DNA from: Lytechinus pictus
Lineage: Eukaryota > Echinodermata > Echinoidea > Temnopleuroida > Toxopneustidae
NCBI RefSeq assembly: GCF_037042905.1
Contig: NC_087257.1
Coordinates: forward strand, 17,926,001-17,990,000
Length of the DNA stretch: 64,000 nucleotides
Reading direction: 5' to 3'
A model generated the notes under the pieces. It saw only the letters and a list, made by a program, of their open reading frames with translations. It was not told the origin of the DNA and ran no database searches. Numbering within the stretch: position 1 is the first letter of the stretch; the number at the start of each line of letters is the position of its first letter. Below, in pieces: positions 1-11,560 of this stretch. Both the position numbers and the translations under genes were made by a program.

Positions 1-800
1 GGCAATATAAATAATATAGAGGGGGAGAGGTTGACTAAGACAGCTCCTGAGAGGGCTAGGTTTCGATGTGCAAGCGCTTCTTAATAATAAATATGTAGCT
101 GATAGACCAAAGCCCACGCTTTCCTCTCCAAGTAATAGCAAGAAAATAAAATTGGCTGTATGATATATAGTAGAAATGCCCTTATGCCTCAATGGGTGAT
201 CCAAAATGGTGAAATTTCCAATAAATAGGCAATATACATGATATAGAGGAGGGGAGGGGGGGGGGGTGACTTAGACAGTACCTGAGAGGGCTAGGGTTCG
301 ATGTGCTTGCGCTTATTTATGTAGCTGGTAGAACGAACTCTACTCTTTCAAATCAATAAAATGGGGTGTACTATCAAGCACAAACGCTTTTTTGCCTCAA
401 TGTTGAGTCCAAAATGGTGAATTTCCAAATAAATTAGCAATAAGCAAAAGGGTAGGGGTGACTTCCACAGCCCCCCCCCCCGAGAGGGGTAGGCTTCGAT
501 GTGCTACTTCTTTTGATGTAGCTGGTAGAACAAAGCCTACTCTTTTCCTCTTCAAGTGGTTTTAAAGTAATTAAAGTGGCTGTACTGTATAACAGAAATG
601 CCTTTTGCCTCAATGGGTGCTTAAAAAAAAATGATTTTCCAATTTTCCAATAAATAGGCAATATACAACAACATGATAATAGCCACCGGGGGGGGGGGGG
701 GACTTCGACACCCCCACCCCCATGAGAGGGTCAGGCCTTGATGTGCCAACATTTTTTATGTAGCTGATAGAGAAATGCCAACTGTTAACTCTCCAAGTGG
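1..800. repeat. Tandem array of ~200-230 bp units, four copies
   Basis: Four diverged direct copies begin near 1, 230, 431 and 657. Each starts with GGCAATATA or a variant, then a poly-G/poly-C run, then CGAGAGGG(C/G)TAGG and TTCGATGTGC, and later GCCTCAATGGGTG and TTTCCAATAAAT. The last copy fades out near 800. The window edge cuts the array, so more copies may lie to the left. No coding frame is preserved across units. Confidence 0.75.
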
Positions 801-1796
801 TTAAAAAGCAGAGATAATTGCATTTAATTTTTAACTACCGGTATACATTATATAAACATGTACTATACATGTTATACGTATTAGTCTATGGAAATGCATA
901 CAAAAAGCGACATTTCTGAAATTGAAGTATTCAAGTTTGATACCTTATAAATTTGCTTTAAAAAATGATACAGAGTTAGAATTTCATGCACATGATAATA
1001 GCATATCAATACAGTTTTATGGAACATTTCAAGTTAATTGCTTCATTTTTCTTAGAATTATGTAAAATCATGTATTTGCAAAATTTTTAATTTTTGGGAA
1101 AACATTATAAAAAAATGCACTTTTCTACTTAAAATCTCTGCCAAATGACCTACTTTTCCCTTATAAATAGTATCAAATTGTAGGAAATTTATTTGGCTTT
1201 CATATAACACTAATTTTATGGCAATTGAATGCTTATGTCAAAATCTATGTACGAATATTCAAATTTTCGGAAAATATGGCGGCCATTTTGGAAAAAGCGC
1301 CCTCACAGGTTAATTTTCAGGATACAGCCTGTTTATCTCATATATTCATATTCAGCGTAAAAAAACTGGTCTAGTAGCACTATATGAAAATTTCTCCTTC
1401 TCCGAGTGGCACCTTGCTCAATTATAACCCGGACTATAAGGTAATACAAACTATACGGAGATATGACACTTAATCAGCTTGCTCACTGAATATTCATGAA
1501 GACATATGCATAGAACAGACTGTTTCACCAAAAGGAGGCAAAATCTTCCAACTTTAAACTGTCGTAACTTTGTTATTCCTTGTCCCTTGGTGATATTTTC
1601 AGTGTATTGTTTGTCTGATTTGTCTTCATTTGCTCAAACCATTTTATTTCAGCCTACTTAAGATATTTCTTGCTGCAGTTATTTTGTTACGAGGGAGGCA
1701 TTTCAAACACACATGCATGACAAGAATAAAATAATTCTGATTTCATGTAACAGCATAATAAAAACGAAAGTGGAGACATTATAACGTCAGCCCACC
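801..1796. other. AT-rich intergenic DNA, no gene seen
   Basis: No open frame with splice context or recognisable protein similarity was found on either strand. The segment at 1,505-1,665 resembles, in style, the inner part of the TTAA-flanked foldback elements seen elsewhere in the window, but I could not define its ends. Confidence 0.5.
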
Positions 1797-2155
1797 CACT
1801 AGCGTACCTAACGGGGGGGGGCAGGGGGCAGACTGTCCCCCTGACGAGTCACAATTCATGCAGGGGACATATCCCTGCCCCCCTGACGAGTCACAACTGA
1901 TCCAGGGGACGTGCCCCCCCCCTTTTTGAGAAGCCAAATTAATAATATGTAATGTAAAAATGCAATGAAAACTGACGTGTGCCCCCTCTTTTGAACCTGA
2001 ACACCTTTTTTTTTTTTGCTGGTCAAATTTTTTTCTGGTAAGAAATCCTTCTTTTTTGGTTGAAGACCCTTTTTTTTGCTTGTCAAAATTTTTTCTGGTA
2101 AAAAATATCCTCCAAAAAATTTGCCCCCCTTTTGGAAAATCTAGGTACGCCAGTG
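1797..2155. mobile_element. Non-autonomous hAT-type MITE, 359 bp
   Basis: The termini CACTAGCGTACCT and AGGTACGCCAGTG are inverted repeats with one mismatch. The element is flanked by a perfect 8-bp direct repeat AGCCCACC (1,789-1,796 and 2,156-2,163), the usual hAT target duplication. The interior has G-runs, C-runs and T-runs and repeated TGACGAGTCACAA blocks but no transposase. The same CAGTGGCGTACCT end type occurs at 3,681-4,782 and 19,656-19,933. Confidence 0.85.
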
Positions 2156-2960
2156 AGCCCACCTAATGAATATTCATAACGGCGTGCAATATAATTGGCT
2201 TTTATGAAAAATTACTAAAATTTAGAATTCGATAATTTCGTTATTTGTTATCAGATTTTGATGAAATATTCAGCGTTTTCCTCTATTTATTCAGATATAA
2301 TTATTTTCAGCCCGGAGTACCCCTTTAAATACCATTCTTTTCAAAATACATAAATGGATAACAAATAAACCCTGGAATTTGTGTGTTGTCTCATACATAT
2401 ACTTTAATCCTGTTACTGTGCATTTGACCTAGAATTGCGGCCTTTTTATCATTTGGGGATTCCAAAGTTTTGCCGCAAATACCAGTTCCTATGTGCATTA
2501 CGAAAAAATAATTACATTTTGCCTTCACGCGACAGTTCCTCCACTGTCAAAAATTACAACCGGAACGAATATTATCTTTGAAAGTTATATAAACACTGGG
2601 TTTCGTGTTGATAGAAGTAATTTCTGTAGACAGGAGGTTTTTTTATAACATAGTTCTCCTAATCTATACAATGCAGTACAAGGCTATATACACACCAATC
2701 AGATGTGTTTGCATAGATTACTAGTAGTCATTCGTTGGTTTTTTCCCGCTCTGAATAGGACTATTCAAATTTTTAGGGATATTCCCTTTTCATTAATGCA
2801 TGCTCTGAACATAAATATTAAATATTGATTTACCGGTGTTTTGATGAGACTTTTGTCCATTAGTAATGAATATCTATTTCTAAGCATTAAATTTTGAAAT
2901 CAAGTAATATTTCAGATCCGGTGTTCGGATACTTGTATTTACTCCAGTTTGTTTGCTCTA
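2156..2960. other. Intergenic DNA with a terminal fragment of a TTAA-type element
   Basis: The stretch ending near 2,333 (CAGCCCGGAGTACCCC followed by TTTAA) is the inverted counterpart of the sequence starting near 46,308 (TTTAAAGGTGTACTC, then TAGGCTGAAATAAA). Both look like ends of one foldback family with TTAA targets. The rest (2,340-2,960) shows no gene. Confidence 0.4.
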
Positions 2961-3680
2961 CAGGGTGTTTCTAAAAAAAAGGGTAACGGAAGTTCAAATG
3001 TCAGCAAAATCAAGAATAAATGATTTATTCTTGTGATTTTTGTCTCGTCTACATAGCAGAGTGAGACTATACAGGCGCCGCTTTTCCGACGGAGGCGGCG
3101 GCGTCGTCAATATTGAACTCTTAACCAAGGTTAAGTTTTTGAAATATCATAACTTAAAAAGTATATAGACCTAGTTCATGAAACTTCGACATTAGGATAA
3201 TCAAGTATTACTGGGCACCCTGTTTAAGTTTCCGGTCACATGACCAAGGTCAAAGGTCACTTAGGGTCAATGAACTTAGACCATGTTGGGGTAATCAATA
3301 TCGACAAGGTTAAGTTAAAGGTTAAGTTTTTGATGATGTTATAATATAGACCTCGTCCAGGAAACTTGCAATTGGACATAAGGGTAATCAAGCATTACTG
3401 ATCATTCTGCCTGAGTTTCAGGTCACATGATCGAGGTCATATCTCTTAGGGTTAACGAATTTTGGCCATGTTACGGGTATGCGTGGATTTGTCATATATA
3501 ACTTAGAAAGTTTATATCTCGTTCATGAAACATAGACATAAGCATGGGTGTCGATCGGTATTCTTGGTTGGGGGGGATGATTGACACAAATGTTCTTGTG
3601 GATGGGGATCTTTCAACATTACCCCCACTAAAATCAAAAGTTAGGACATTTGGGAGTGGTTGATATGCATGGTGTTCTTG

Positions 3681-4782
3681 CAGTGGCGTACCGTGAGTCA
3701 CGGCATGGGGGGGGTACCAGCAAAATTTTGAGTCACTTAGTGAGCGCGCGAAGCGCGCTCAGTTGCCAGGTATACTGACCTAATAGGGACATTTTAAGGA
3801 CAGTACCATTAAACGGATATGTATCTCACTGCTCAAATAATGCGAGCGCGAAGCGCGAGCTGAAAATTTTTGATATGCAAACCAAAAAAGGACATTATAA
3901 GCAAATTTTTGTAATCATGATACATACCTGTCTCGCTAAACAAACAATGCAAGCGCGAAGCGCGAGCTGAAATTTTTGTAAATATTTACCCCAAACAAGG
4001 ACATGTTAAGGACTATATTTTAGGAATCCATTAAGAGTATACATATCTCACCATAGTCATATAATGCGAGTGCAAAGCGCTTGCTGATTTTGCTACATCT
4101 AAACACATGAAGCACTTTTTGTAGTCATTGTAATCATGATAATACGCATCTCATTCATCAAATATTGCGAGCGCGAAGCGCGAGCTGAAAATTTAGGATA
4201 TTCAGACCTGAAGAGAGGCATTCTCAGGCCTGTTTGTAAGAATTCATTAAGACCATACGATACATATTTAACTAAACAAATGATGCGATCGAAAAATTTT
4301 GATATTCAGATCAGAAAAAGGGACATTTTAAGGACTGATTTTAGGAATTCATGAAGAGCAGTCATGTCTCATCAATCTACTAGTACGGACGTAAGCACGG
4401 ACAGGAAATGTTTTATATTAACACCTTAAAATGGGGCAATCACTTTAAGTGGTCATGAAAAAGAACCATATGTCACTACATAAAACAATAATAAGTCGAA
4501 GTGCGAGGAAATATATTTGGTGTATATTGACTTAAAAACGTTAAACAGACAATGCGAGTACCGGAAACAATGAAGAAATCTAGGCCTGAGCAAAATAAAG
4601 TTATGAAAAAAATGTTTCTTATGTATTATAACATAACATTATTATAATATAACATTATAATGAACAATAATTTCTTCATTCCCACTACGTTTCTCTTCCT
4701 TTCTCCTCTTCCCCGTTTTTTTTTTGGCCAGCCGATTGGGGGGCACGTGCCCCCATGCCCCCCCCCCGTAGTTACGCCACTG
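3681..4782. mobile_element. hAT-type element, 1.1 kb, CAGTGGCGTA ends
   Basis: Inverted ends CAGTGGCGTA (3,681-3,690) and TACGCCACTG (4,773-4,782) are flanked by perfect 8-bp duplications TGTTCTTG (3,673-3,680 and 4,783-4,790). The interior is mostly an array of ~100-118 bp units carrying GCGCGAAGCGCG hairpins, followed by AT-rich DNA. There is no transposase. This is the innermost layer of the nest. Confidence 0.9.
3742..4300. repeat. Tandem units each with a GCGCGAAGCGCG hairpin
   Basis: Hairpins lie at 3,742-3,760 (GAGCGCGC, GAA loop, GCGCGCTC, perfect 8-bp stem), 3,843-3,860, 3,949-3,967, 4,066-4,085 (degenerate) and 4,167-4,185, with a decayed one near 4,285. Spacing is about 100-118 bp. 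Between them each unit repeats GAAAATTTTTGATAT, AAAAAAGGACATT and TAATCATGATACATA-like blocks. Related units recur near 10,660-10,850, 12,000-12,160 and 13,080-13,350 and in the duplicated positions near 29,350, 30,590 and 31,790-31,930. Confidence 0.8.
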
Positions 4783-6429
4783 TGTTCTTGGAAATTCTTT
4801 CATTATTGCAGTGTACTGTACTTATAATTTTTTTTTGAAAATTCAATTTGTGTTACAAGTAAGCCTATTCTAAACTCATACGAAAGAAAAAATGACAAAA
4901 ATTGTCTGGACCATGATGTACAAAGTGATCTGTTTATTGGACATAATGTATATAACTTCTCTCTTAAATCTAACCCGACTGGCGATATCTTTTTTCTTCT
5001 TAATGCATGATGATAAAATGCAGATTCGGACAAATTAAGACTAGCACAAATTGCAAACTGTGTGGCTTCTCGTGCGCCATCGGGCTTACCGTCATTCCTT
5101 AGACGATTTAACCCTGGATTTTAACATGTTTTAAATGCTTTATAAGTGCATAAAACAAAAACAAACATAAAAACAATTAAAACTCAACTGTCATGTTATG
5201 ATATTTCTCCAACATTTTCTTGAACCATCAGTGTGTAATATCAGCTAATATATGTGTTAAAATGAAATTTACGTACCGCATGAGTGTGCTCATATAGAAT
5301 GCAAAACTGTCATCCCTTTCCAAACTCAAAAGAGATTTCTTTTTGCCAAAATAAGAAAGAGCCAATCAAGTTTAGTTATTCAAGTCCATAACAATAACAA
5401 GAATAACATGGAAAAAAAAATCCGATGTTCATATCCGATGATACGCTTTAGAGAGAAATGAATGATCATTCTTTCTAAAACCATTAATTGATTTCACTTA
5501 TTAAAAAATTGTAAAAATATGATCATATTACCACTGGTGGGATGGAACACCCTATCAACAAAAGTTGTTTTTCGTCGGGGTCCTTTTATGTCATGCGTTA
5601 AAAAATATCATATACGTAAACATTTCATTCTTTTTCATCTTGAACCTCCACCCATCTGTTTAAAAGTCCTGGAAAAGAATGTTTTTATTTAATAACAATA
5701 TACACAAATTGCGAGGGAAACAAACTGATTGATGGCATACTATAATCATCACTATAATCATCATGATCAAACCTTTACATTTTTTAATCATCATTATTAT
5801 AAATTTTCTACCCTAAATTATTGGGGGGGATGATAATACATGCCATCCCCCCCACTTGAAATATTGGGGGGGATATATCCCCCCCATCCCCCCCGTGATC
5901 GACACCCATGGACATAAGTGTAATTAAGTATGAATGATTGTTTTACACTCATTAGGTAGCATGATCAAAGATCATTTTGGGTCGATGGACATAGTATTTT
6001 ATTTTCATATGAATATTTTCTTTTGTGAATAATAATTATTCAATAGCTATTTTCAAAGTGGGCACTGCTGTTATTTCGGATCGTGTAATGCAGGCGAGAC
6101 TGCCAGAGGCGTTCCACTTGTTATTCTACATAGTTGAGTATATCTCATGAACTTTATTTGATACCTTGCTTGCGTCAACGTTGTCACGGATCACAGGGTT
6201 GTGGTCCTTTGAAGGCGAAAGGTACAAAACCTACTTTTTCCAAATTTCGGTGTGTGTTTTTTTGTACATGCAAGAAATCCACTATGTTGTAAGGTTTCGG
6301 TTTAATATAGTTTTTTTCCCTGCAGATTTCAATGAAATATTACATTTGCGAGCATTTTTTTTTTTGGGACTCGCAGGCAAATGTTTGGCATGATAGATGT
6401 CTGTCATAATCACGCAATATGGTTCCAAG

Positions 6430-6796
6430 GGTTACACTTCGTAATTCCGAAGGTTCTTTATTCCGAAGGTTCGTAATTCCGAAACACGTAAATTGCCTAT
6501 ACCTCGATGTTCGTTAAACCGAAAACGTAAAAGGGTTCGTTAATCCGAACATTTGTGGCGTTATTCCGAAGGTTCATTATTCCGAAGGTTCGTTATTCCG
6601 AAGGTTCGTTAGTCCGAAAACGAAATAAGGTTCGTTAATCAGTTTCGTTTTCGGACTAACGAACCTTCGGAACTACGAACCTCATTTTGTTTTCGGACTA
6701 ACGAACCTTCGGAATTACGAACCTTCGGAAATACGAACCTTCTGAATAACGAACCTTCGGAATATCCGAACCTTCGGAATTTTACGAATGTATGCG
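6430..6796. mobile_element. Palindromic 16-bp-repeat element (GGTTCGTTATTCCGAA)
   Basis: The left half repeats GGTTCGTTATTCCGAA-type 16-mers and the right half repeats their reverse complement (TTCGGACTAACGAACC), so the whole block can fold into a long hairpin. The outer ends (TACACTTCGTAATTCCGAA and its rough inverse at 6,770-6,796) are imperfect inverted repeats. GGTTCCAAG flanks both sides (6,421-6,429 and 6,797-6,805), a likely 8-9 bp target duplication, so the array seems to have arrived as a mobile unit. Confidence 0.7.
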
Positions 6797-7376
6797 GGTT
6801 CCAAGAGCAAGGCAAGAGATGCAGCGTCAACAGCTAGTGGAGGTACTGTGAAAACACTGAGGGTGTGAAAGGTATTCAACAGAAATAAAAGCTTGGCAGT
6901 TGGTAATATGTAAATGCCATACCATGCAGGCACTCACAAAAAATTAACAAAATTAAGGAATTTCCACTGAAATTTGAAGGGAAAAAACTCTGATGAAACC
7001 AAAACCTTACAACAAAGTTGGTTTCGTATGTGTACCAAGCCAAAAACTTTGAAAAATAGGTTTTATACCTACGCCCAGCTTCAAAGGGCTGTAACTATGT
7101 GGACCGTAATTGTAACGCAAGCAATTAAAGTAAATGAGAATAATCATTTTTTTATGTAGAGTAGAAATCACAAGAATATATAATTTATTCCTGACATATT
7201 CTTTGCATAGCCGGCCTTTAAACTTCGGTTACGTTTTTTTTTTTAATAAACATCCTGTATTTGTTGGCTAATTGTGTTTTACGTCATGGTGAGATTTGGC
7301 GTATGTTTGAATTATTCTTCAAATCATTCATGGTTTGATGGGAAAGGCAAATACACCGTCATAACATAGTCATGGC

Positions 7377-7771
7377 TAGAATTCTATGGGGCGTCAAGTG
7401 TAAAACCACGTATTCTGTTACAAAATCATAACTGTCGGTTTATACTCTGAAAACAAATCAGTCGAAAATGACTAGTTAATAGGGTCAGCTGAATGCAACT
7501 GATATTCTAGTCACATCACATATGACTATTTTCTAGTCGTATTTCACTAGAACAGAGTTATTTCTAATGTTAGAAATGTGACTAGACATTAGTTGCACCC
7601 AGCTGACTACTAGTCAATTTGACTGATTTATTTTAAGAGTGTATTTTGTAACAAAATCATTGATGTCGTTTGATTTTGTAACAAATAAGAATTGCAGGGT
7701 GTTTTTGTTGCAAAATCATTGACTTTGTAACAGAATACGTGGCTTTACGCTTGGTGTCCCATAGAATTCCA
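7377..7771. mobile_element. Foldback element with ~50-bp inverted ends, interrupted by a MITE
   Basis: GAATTCTATGG, GTCAAGTGTAAAACCACG and TATTCTGTTACAAAATCA at 7,380-7,430 are mirrored at 7,712-7,768 by the inverse block (TGACTTTGTAACAGAATACG through CATAGAATTC). The centre is occupied by a younger palindromic MITE at 7,443-7,641. No target duplication could be fixed for the outer element. Confidence 0.7.
7443..7641. mobile_element. Palindromic MITE with (C/T)ACTCTKAAAA ends, TA target
   Basis: Left end TACTCTGAAAACAAATCAG and right end CTGATTTATTTTAAGAGTG are inverted repeats. The inner arms (GACTAG, GTCAGCTGAATGCAACT, CTAGTCACAT and inverses) extend the hairpin over most of the element. 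TA flanks both sides (7,441-7,442 and 7,642-7,643). It belongs to the same end-type as 12,792-12,959 and 24,327-24,755. Confidence 0.75.
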
Positions 7772-8217
7772 ACCCAATAGTTGATTTGAATACAAAATGA
7801 AAACTTAACCCAAGTACCGAAAAATGAATAAGAAACCGGATGTAAAACGAAATGGGATAGCCGATGGTGACACACGTTTATCACTATTCCTCTATCCCAC
7901 AAGTCATTTCGTGTACTGAGGCAAAATTATTTTTTAAATAGATTTTATGGGGCTCCAAAGAACCAGATTTCTTGAGAAGTCTACTTCATTATAAGGTTGT
8001 AAATGAAGGAAATAATATGTAGAGGGAGAAATTTTATCATAAAATTACTCCGAGCAATTCACTCGTCTCACAAATCTGGGAGGCACGAAACCATTCATTC
8101 ATCGGGTATTTGTTTGTTTTTTGTTTTGTTTATTTTGCTCTCAGTAAGCTATCAATCATATAAAGGAAAATAACAAAAAGAGTAACACACAAAATATTAT
8201 AAATTTTATCTAAGTAA
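7772..8217. other. Intergenic DNA, nothing recognised
   Basis: No gene, RNA or bounded repeat could be supported. Short reading frames have no similarity I recognise. Confidence 0.4.
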
Positions 8218-8517
8218 CAGGGGCGGATCCAAAATTTTCCAAAGGTGGGGGGGGGGCACATTTTTTTCCGAGGAAAAATTTGACAAGCAAAAAAAAGGGG
8301 GTAGCCAAAAATTAAGGCTATTGCGTCCCCGAAAAAAAAATTATCAAGCAAAAATTAACAAGCCCCCCCCCAAAAAAAAAAAAAAAAAAAAATGTCTTCA
8401 CTTTCAAGAGGGTGCTCACTACTGTTTTAAGGGCATTTTTACATTACAAATTTTAATTTTGCTTCTCAAAGGGAGGGGCACGGGCCGGCTGTGCCCCCCT
8501 CCCTGGATCCGTCAGTG
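8218..8517. mobile_element. Likely hAT-type MITE, 300 bp
   Basis: The ends CAGGGGCGGATCC and GGATCCGTCAGTG are imperfect inverted repeats. The interior has the G-run, A-run and GACAAGCAAAAAAAAG blocks typical of the other hAT MITEs here. The flanking octamers (CTAAGTAA-like left, TCTGAGAC right) match only partly, so the target duplication is decayed or misplaced. Confidence 0.55.
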
Positions 8518-8664
8518 TCTGAGACTAACAATTTCTGTAAAAATAGAACCAGGAATAGCTAAACCTTCAATTCATACTTCTTTAAAATTGGAGAAAAAAA
8601 ATTGAGAGCTGAAAACTTTCTACCAACCAAAAATTTGATAATTTTCTTAAAGGGAATCACAACC

Positions 8665-8829
<165 letters not shown>

Positions 8830-9099
8830 GTTCCTTCCTTCCTTCCCTTTTCCTTTCCTTCTTTCCTTCCTTCTGTCTTTCTTTCTTTATTCATGCCTTG
8901 CTCTTTGTGTGTGTGTGGGGGGGGGGTCATGTCAACCAACCACGAGGAAGGAATTGGTATTATAATAATAATAAATTACAAGGAAAACAAATCTCCGGGT
9001 GTTCACAAAGATTTATTAAGTGACTTAGAATCACACTTTTAAAATGCATTGTTGCGAAAGAAAATATGTAAAATATTGACGAGATAATTGGTCCCTTGG

Positions 9100-10040
9100 T
9101 CTTCTAAACCCCTAAAAAAAGTTTGGAAATCTGTGTTTGGCCATTAGTTTCTCCCAACTTCCAATTTTACACAATGCATGTTTTACATCATTCAAAAGAT
9201 CATTTAATTCTCTTTAAAATGATATCATGATTGTTATGATCCTGCCATCACGGAGAGAGCAGGATTCAAAAGTGGATGAGGTCTGAATTGAAAAGCTGCA
9301 AAACGAGCAGAAATAGTCATGGAGGGTCAATACAGAACATGATTCCTTTGTCTGTGTCAGTAGAGATGAAAATCCATTCAAATCAAGCCCCTGTTTCTGT
9401 AGTGATGGTTCTGTGAGATAACATGGTTTGAGTCGTGGTTTGAAATACCCATGCATGTTTGTTTGTTTGTTTGTTTGTTATGTGTTTGCTTGTGTAGAGG
9501 TGTGTTTGATTCCATGTTAATGTTGATGTTATGGTGCGTGAAAATAATTAAAAGAAACCCTCTGATAAATCCACTCATCACCACCCACTGAAAAAAAAAG
9601 AACAGTGACTTTCAATATTGTGTCATTTTGCAACTTTTGAAATTTTACACTGCCCCACATTTCAAGACACTGCACCTCCATGTGAACGATAATCACATAA
9701 TGTAGGGTATCATTTTAAAGACAATTAAATGATCTATTCATTGATATTAATTACACATTGGTATTTACTAAGAACCGATGAGGAATTATCGATCAAAGTA
9801 AAAAGAAACCGCTGAGAAACTCACTCATCACCACGGACAAAATTTGAATTTTGACCGTGCCCCACATTTCCATACACTGCACCTCCATGTGAACCATAAT
9901 TATATCATGTTTTAGGGTATCATTTTAAAGAGAATCAAATGCTCTGTTCATTAATATTAATTAAACATTGATATTTACTAAAACCGAGGAGGGAATATCG
10001 ATCAAATTCAGATTTCCAAACTTTTTTTGAGGAGTTTATT
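9100..10040. repeat. Dispersed repeat family with one inverted and two direct copies
   Basis: The segment near 9,555-9,790 is repeated directly at 9,800-10,030 (CACTGCACCTCCATGTGAA, GGGTATCATTTTAAAGA, ATCGATCAAA). The segment 9,105-9,232 is an inverted relative (AGTTTGGAAATCTG against CAGATTTCCAAACT). The sequence between 9,240 and 9,540 is unrelated. The left breakpoint of the large duplication lies inside this repeat. Confidence 0.65.
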
Positions 10041-11202
10041 TTCCGAATAAATATGGTAACTAATGTACACTACACACATTAAAAACGAAAATAAAAGTAA
10101 CAAATATATTCCAAACCATTTTGAACACAGAGAGGTAACCATTATGTATTCAATTATTAAGAAATAATATTTGTTCTACTTCAAACATTTCGAATGCGAC
10201 AGACATAGAGAGATACTTGACATGAAGAAAAAGAGAAGATGATTCAAACTAATCATGAGTAATATTTTTCCTCTCTCTGCATAATGTCGCAGTGTTTTAT
10301 TAATGAAATTGCTAATTTGTTAAAAATAATCGATATTATCAGAAAATTTCAAATATATGTGAAATAAATCTATAAACCATAACATTGAAAAGTATTTTTT
10401 TTTAAACATAGATGTGGGGCTAGGCAATTCGTGGGGGGGGGGGGGGGGCAAGATGATTATGACGTCATATTTCTCTACTGAATTACAGGGGTAGATATAG
10501 AGTTACATAATATGGGGCGTTGTAGGATAGTTCGAATTAAATGCAAGTCAATTTGGGTTAAGAAATCAAGCAATTTGTTCTTGATTACAATCGATATATG
10601 AATTGAAAAAATAATAGGTACCTGTCAAATCAAATTTTGAGAGCGCGCAGCAGAAAATGTTAATATTTAGACCATAAAACTAATATTTTTACAGAACACT
10701 TTTTAAAAATAAAACAAGACAATGACAGTTCGATTTCCGAGCTGAAATGTTTTTGTATATACTGACTTAAAAACCTGATATTTTAAACTCCATATATTTA
10801 AATCATCTAACAGGCGATGCGAGCGCGAAGCGCGAGCGAAAATTTTATATAGTGAAGTGAAATATTCTTTTCCAACTCTCCCCTCATCTTAATGTATTCA
10901 CTCTTCTTCCTGCTCTTCTTTTTTTTCTCCTCTCTTTTCCTTTCTTTTCTCTTTTTTTTCTTTCTTTCCCCCTTTATTCTTTTTTTTTGCTCCGCTAATA
11001 AGGAGCGGGCCCCTGCCCCCCTTGGATCCCGCCTATGTATCATTGCAAACGCATATTGTATATAATAACTAGTAATGCTTTTAACATGAGACTGCACTAC
11101 AAGTTCGGCTTTGTTTAGTAGCCTCCTTCATCCCACCTATTGCATTATCATCCTTCTCTTTATTAACGTAATCATTGTGACAACTAATGCTTACTGTCGG
11201 AG

Positions 11203-11274
11203 GGTGCCTTAGCCGAGAGGTCTAATAGGCGCTAGCAGGCTGATTCTTTACAGTCAGGGTTTCGATTTCCGTCC
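11203..11274 (+). repeat. tRNA-like (Leu/Ser-type) SINE head or pseudo-tRNA
   Basis: GGGTGCCTTAGCCGAGAGG resembles a class II tRNA A-box region. GGTTTCGATTTCC resembles a B box with an extra base. The inserted base and lack of clean acceptor-stem pairing argue against a working tRNA. The duplicate at 29,744-29,815 is nearly identical. Confidence 0.4.
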
Positions 11275-11560
11275 ACGTGTACCTCTACATAGCAGTGCAT
11301 TTAATCGACAGTTTTTTTTTAATTAAAAAAAAATGGAAATGCTATATACATCCTTGGTAACTAAATATGTATTTTTTAATTGAATTTCCGTTTGTACCCG
11401 ATTGCATTATGGACAATAAAAAAATATCTGAAATATCTGAATATCTTTTAAAAGTTTACTCATAATTTCGAAATGCAAGACAGAAAATAAAGTTGATAAT
11501 TGTTGGAAATTGAATTAAACGAAAAGAAATTAAACATCCTGCTATAAAATCAAAGTAAAA

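Larger units (their letters stand above)
3543..5910. mobile_element. hAT-type element, 2.37 kb, CATGGGTGTCGATC ends
   Basis: A perfect 14-bp terminal inverted repeat is seen (CATGGGTGTCGATC at 3,543-3,556; GATCGACACCCATG at 5,897-5,910). Perfect 8-bp target duplications GACATAAG lie at 3,535-3,542 and 5,911-5,918. It sits inside the repeat element at 3,038-6,122 and contains a second hAT at 3,681-4,782. No intact transposase was found, so it is a deletion derivative or MITE. Confidence 0.9.
3038..6122. mobile_element. Insertion of the 163-bp-period ATGACCTTTGACCTTG repeat element, itself interrupted
   Basis: It starts at TTTGTCTCGTCTACATAGCA and ends at CAGAGGCGTTCCACTTG. The same ends, in reverse orientation, bound the copy at 27,301-28,275. 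The body has a GGCGGCGGCG block and partial tandem units with GGTCACATGACCAAGGTCAA. It is split by the 2,368-bp element at 3,543-5,910. No coding frame is seen. Confidence 0.75.
2961..7257. mobile_element. Outer transposon with CAGGGTGTTT ends and TA target, host of a nest
   Basis: The left end CAGGGTGTTTCTAAAAAAAA then GGGTAACGGAAGTT is mirrored at 7,218-7,257 by AACTTCGGTTACG, a T-run and AATAAACATCCTG. TA lies directly outside both ends (2,959-2,960 and 7,258-7,259), as in Tc1/mariner-type insertions. The inner ends also match: TTCTTGTGATTTTTG near 3,030 against AAATCACAAGAATA near 7,167. Almost the whole present length is younger insertions, so the original element was probably only several hundred bp. 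No transposase frame survives. Confidence 0.7.

Noticed and set aside
9214-9456. Possible minus-strand exon (80-codon frame)
   Set aside because: There is no convincing splice pair, no recognised similarity, and it sits between copies of a dispersed repeat.
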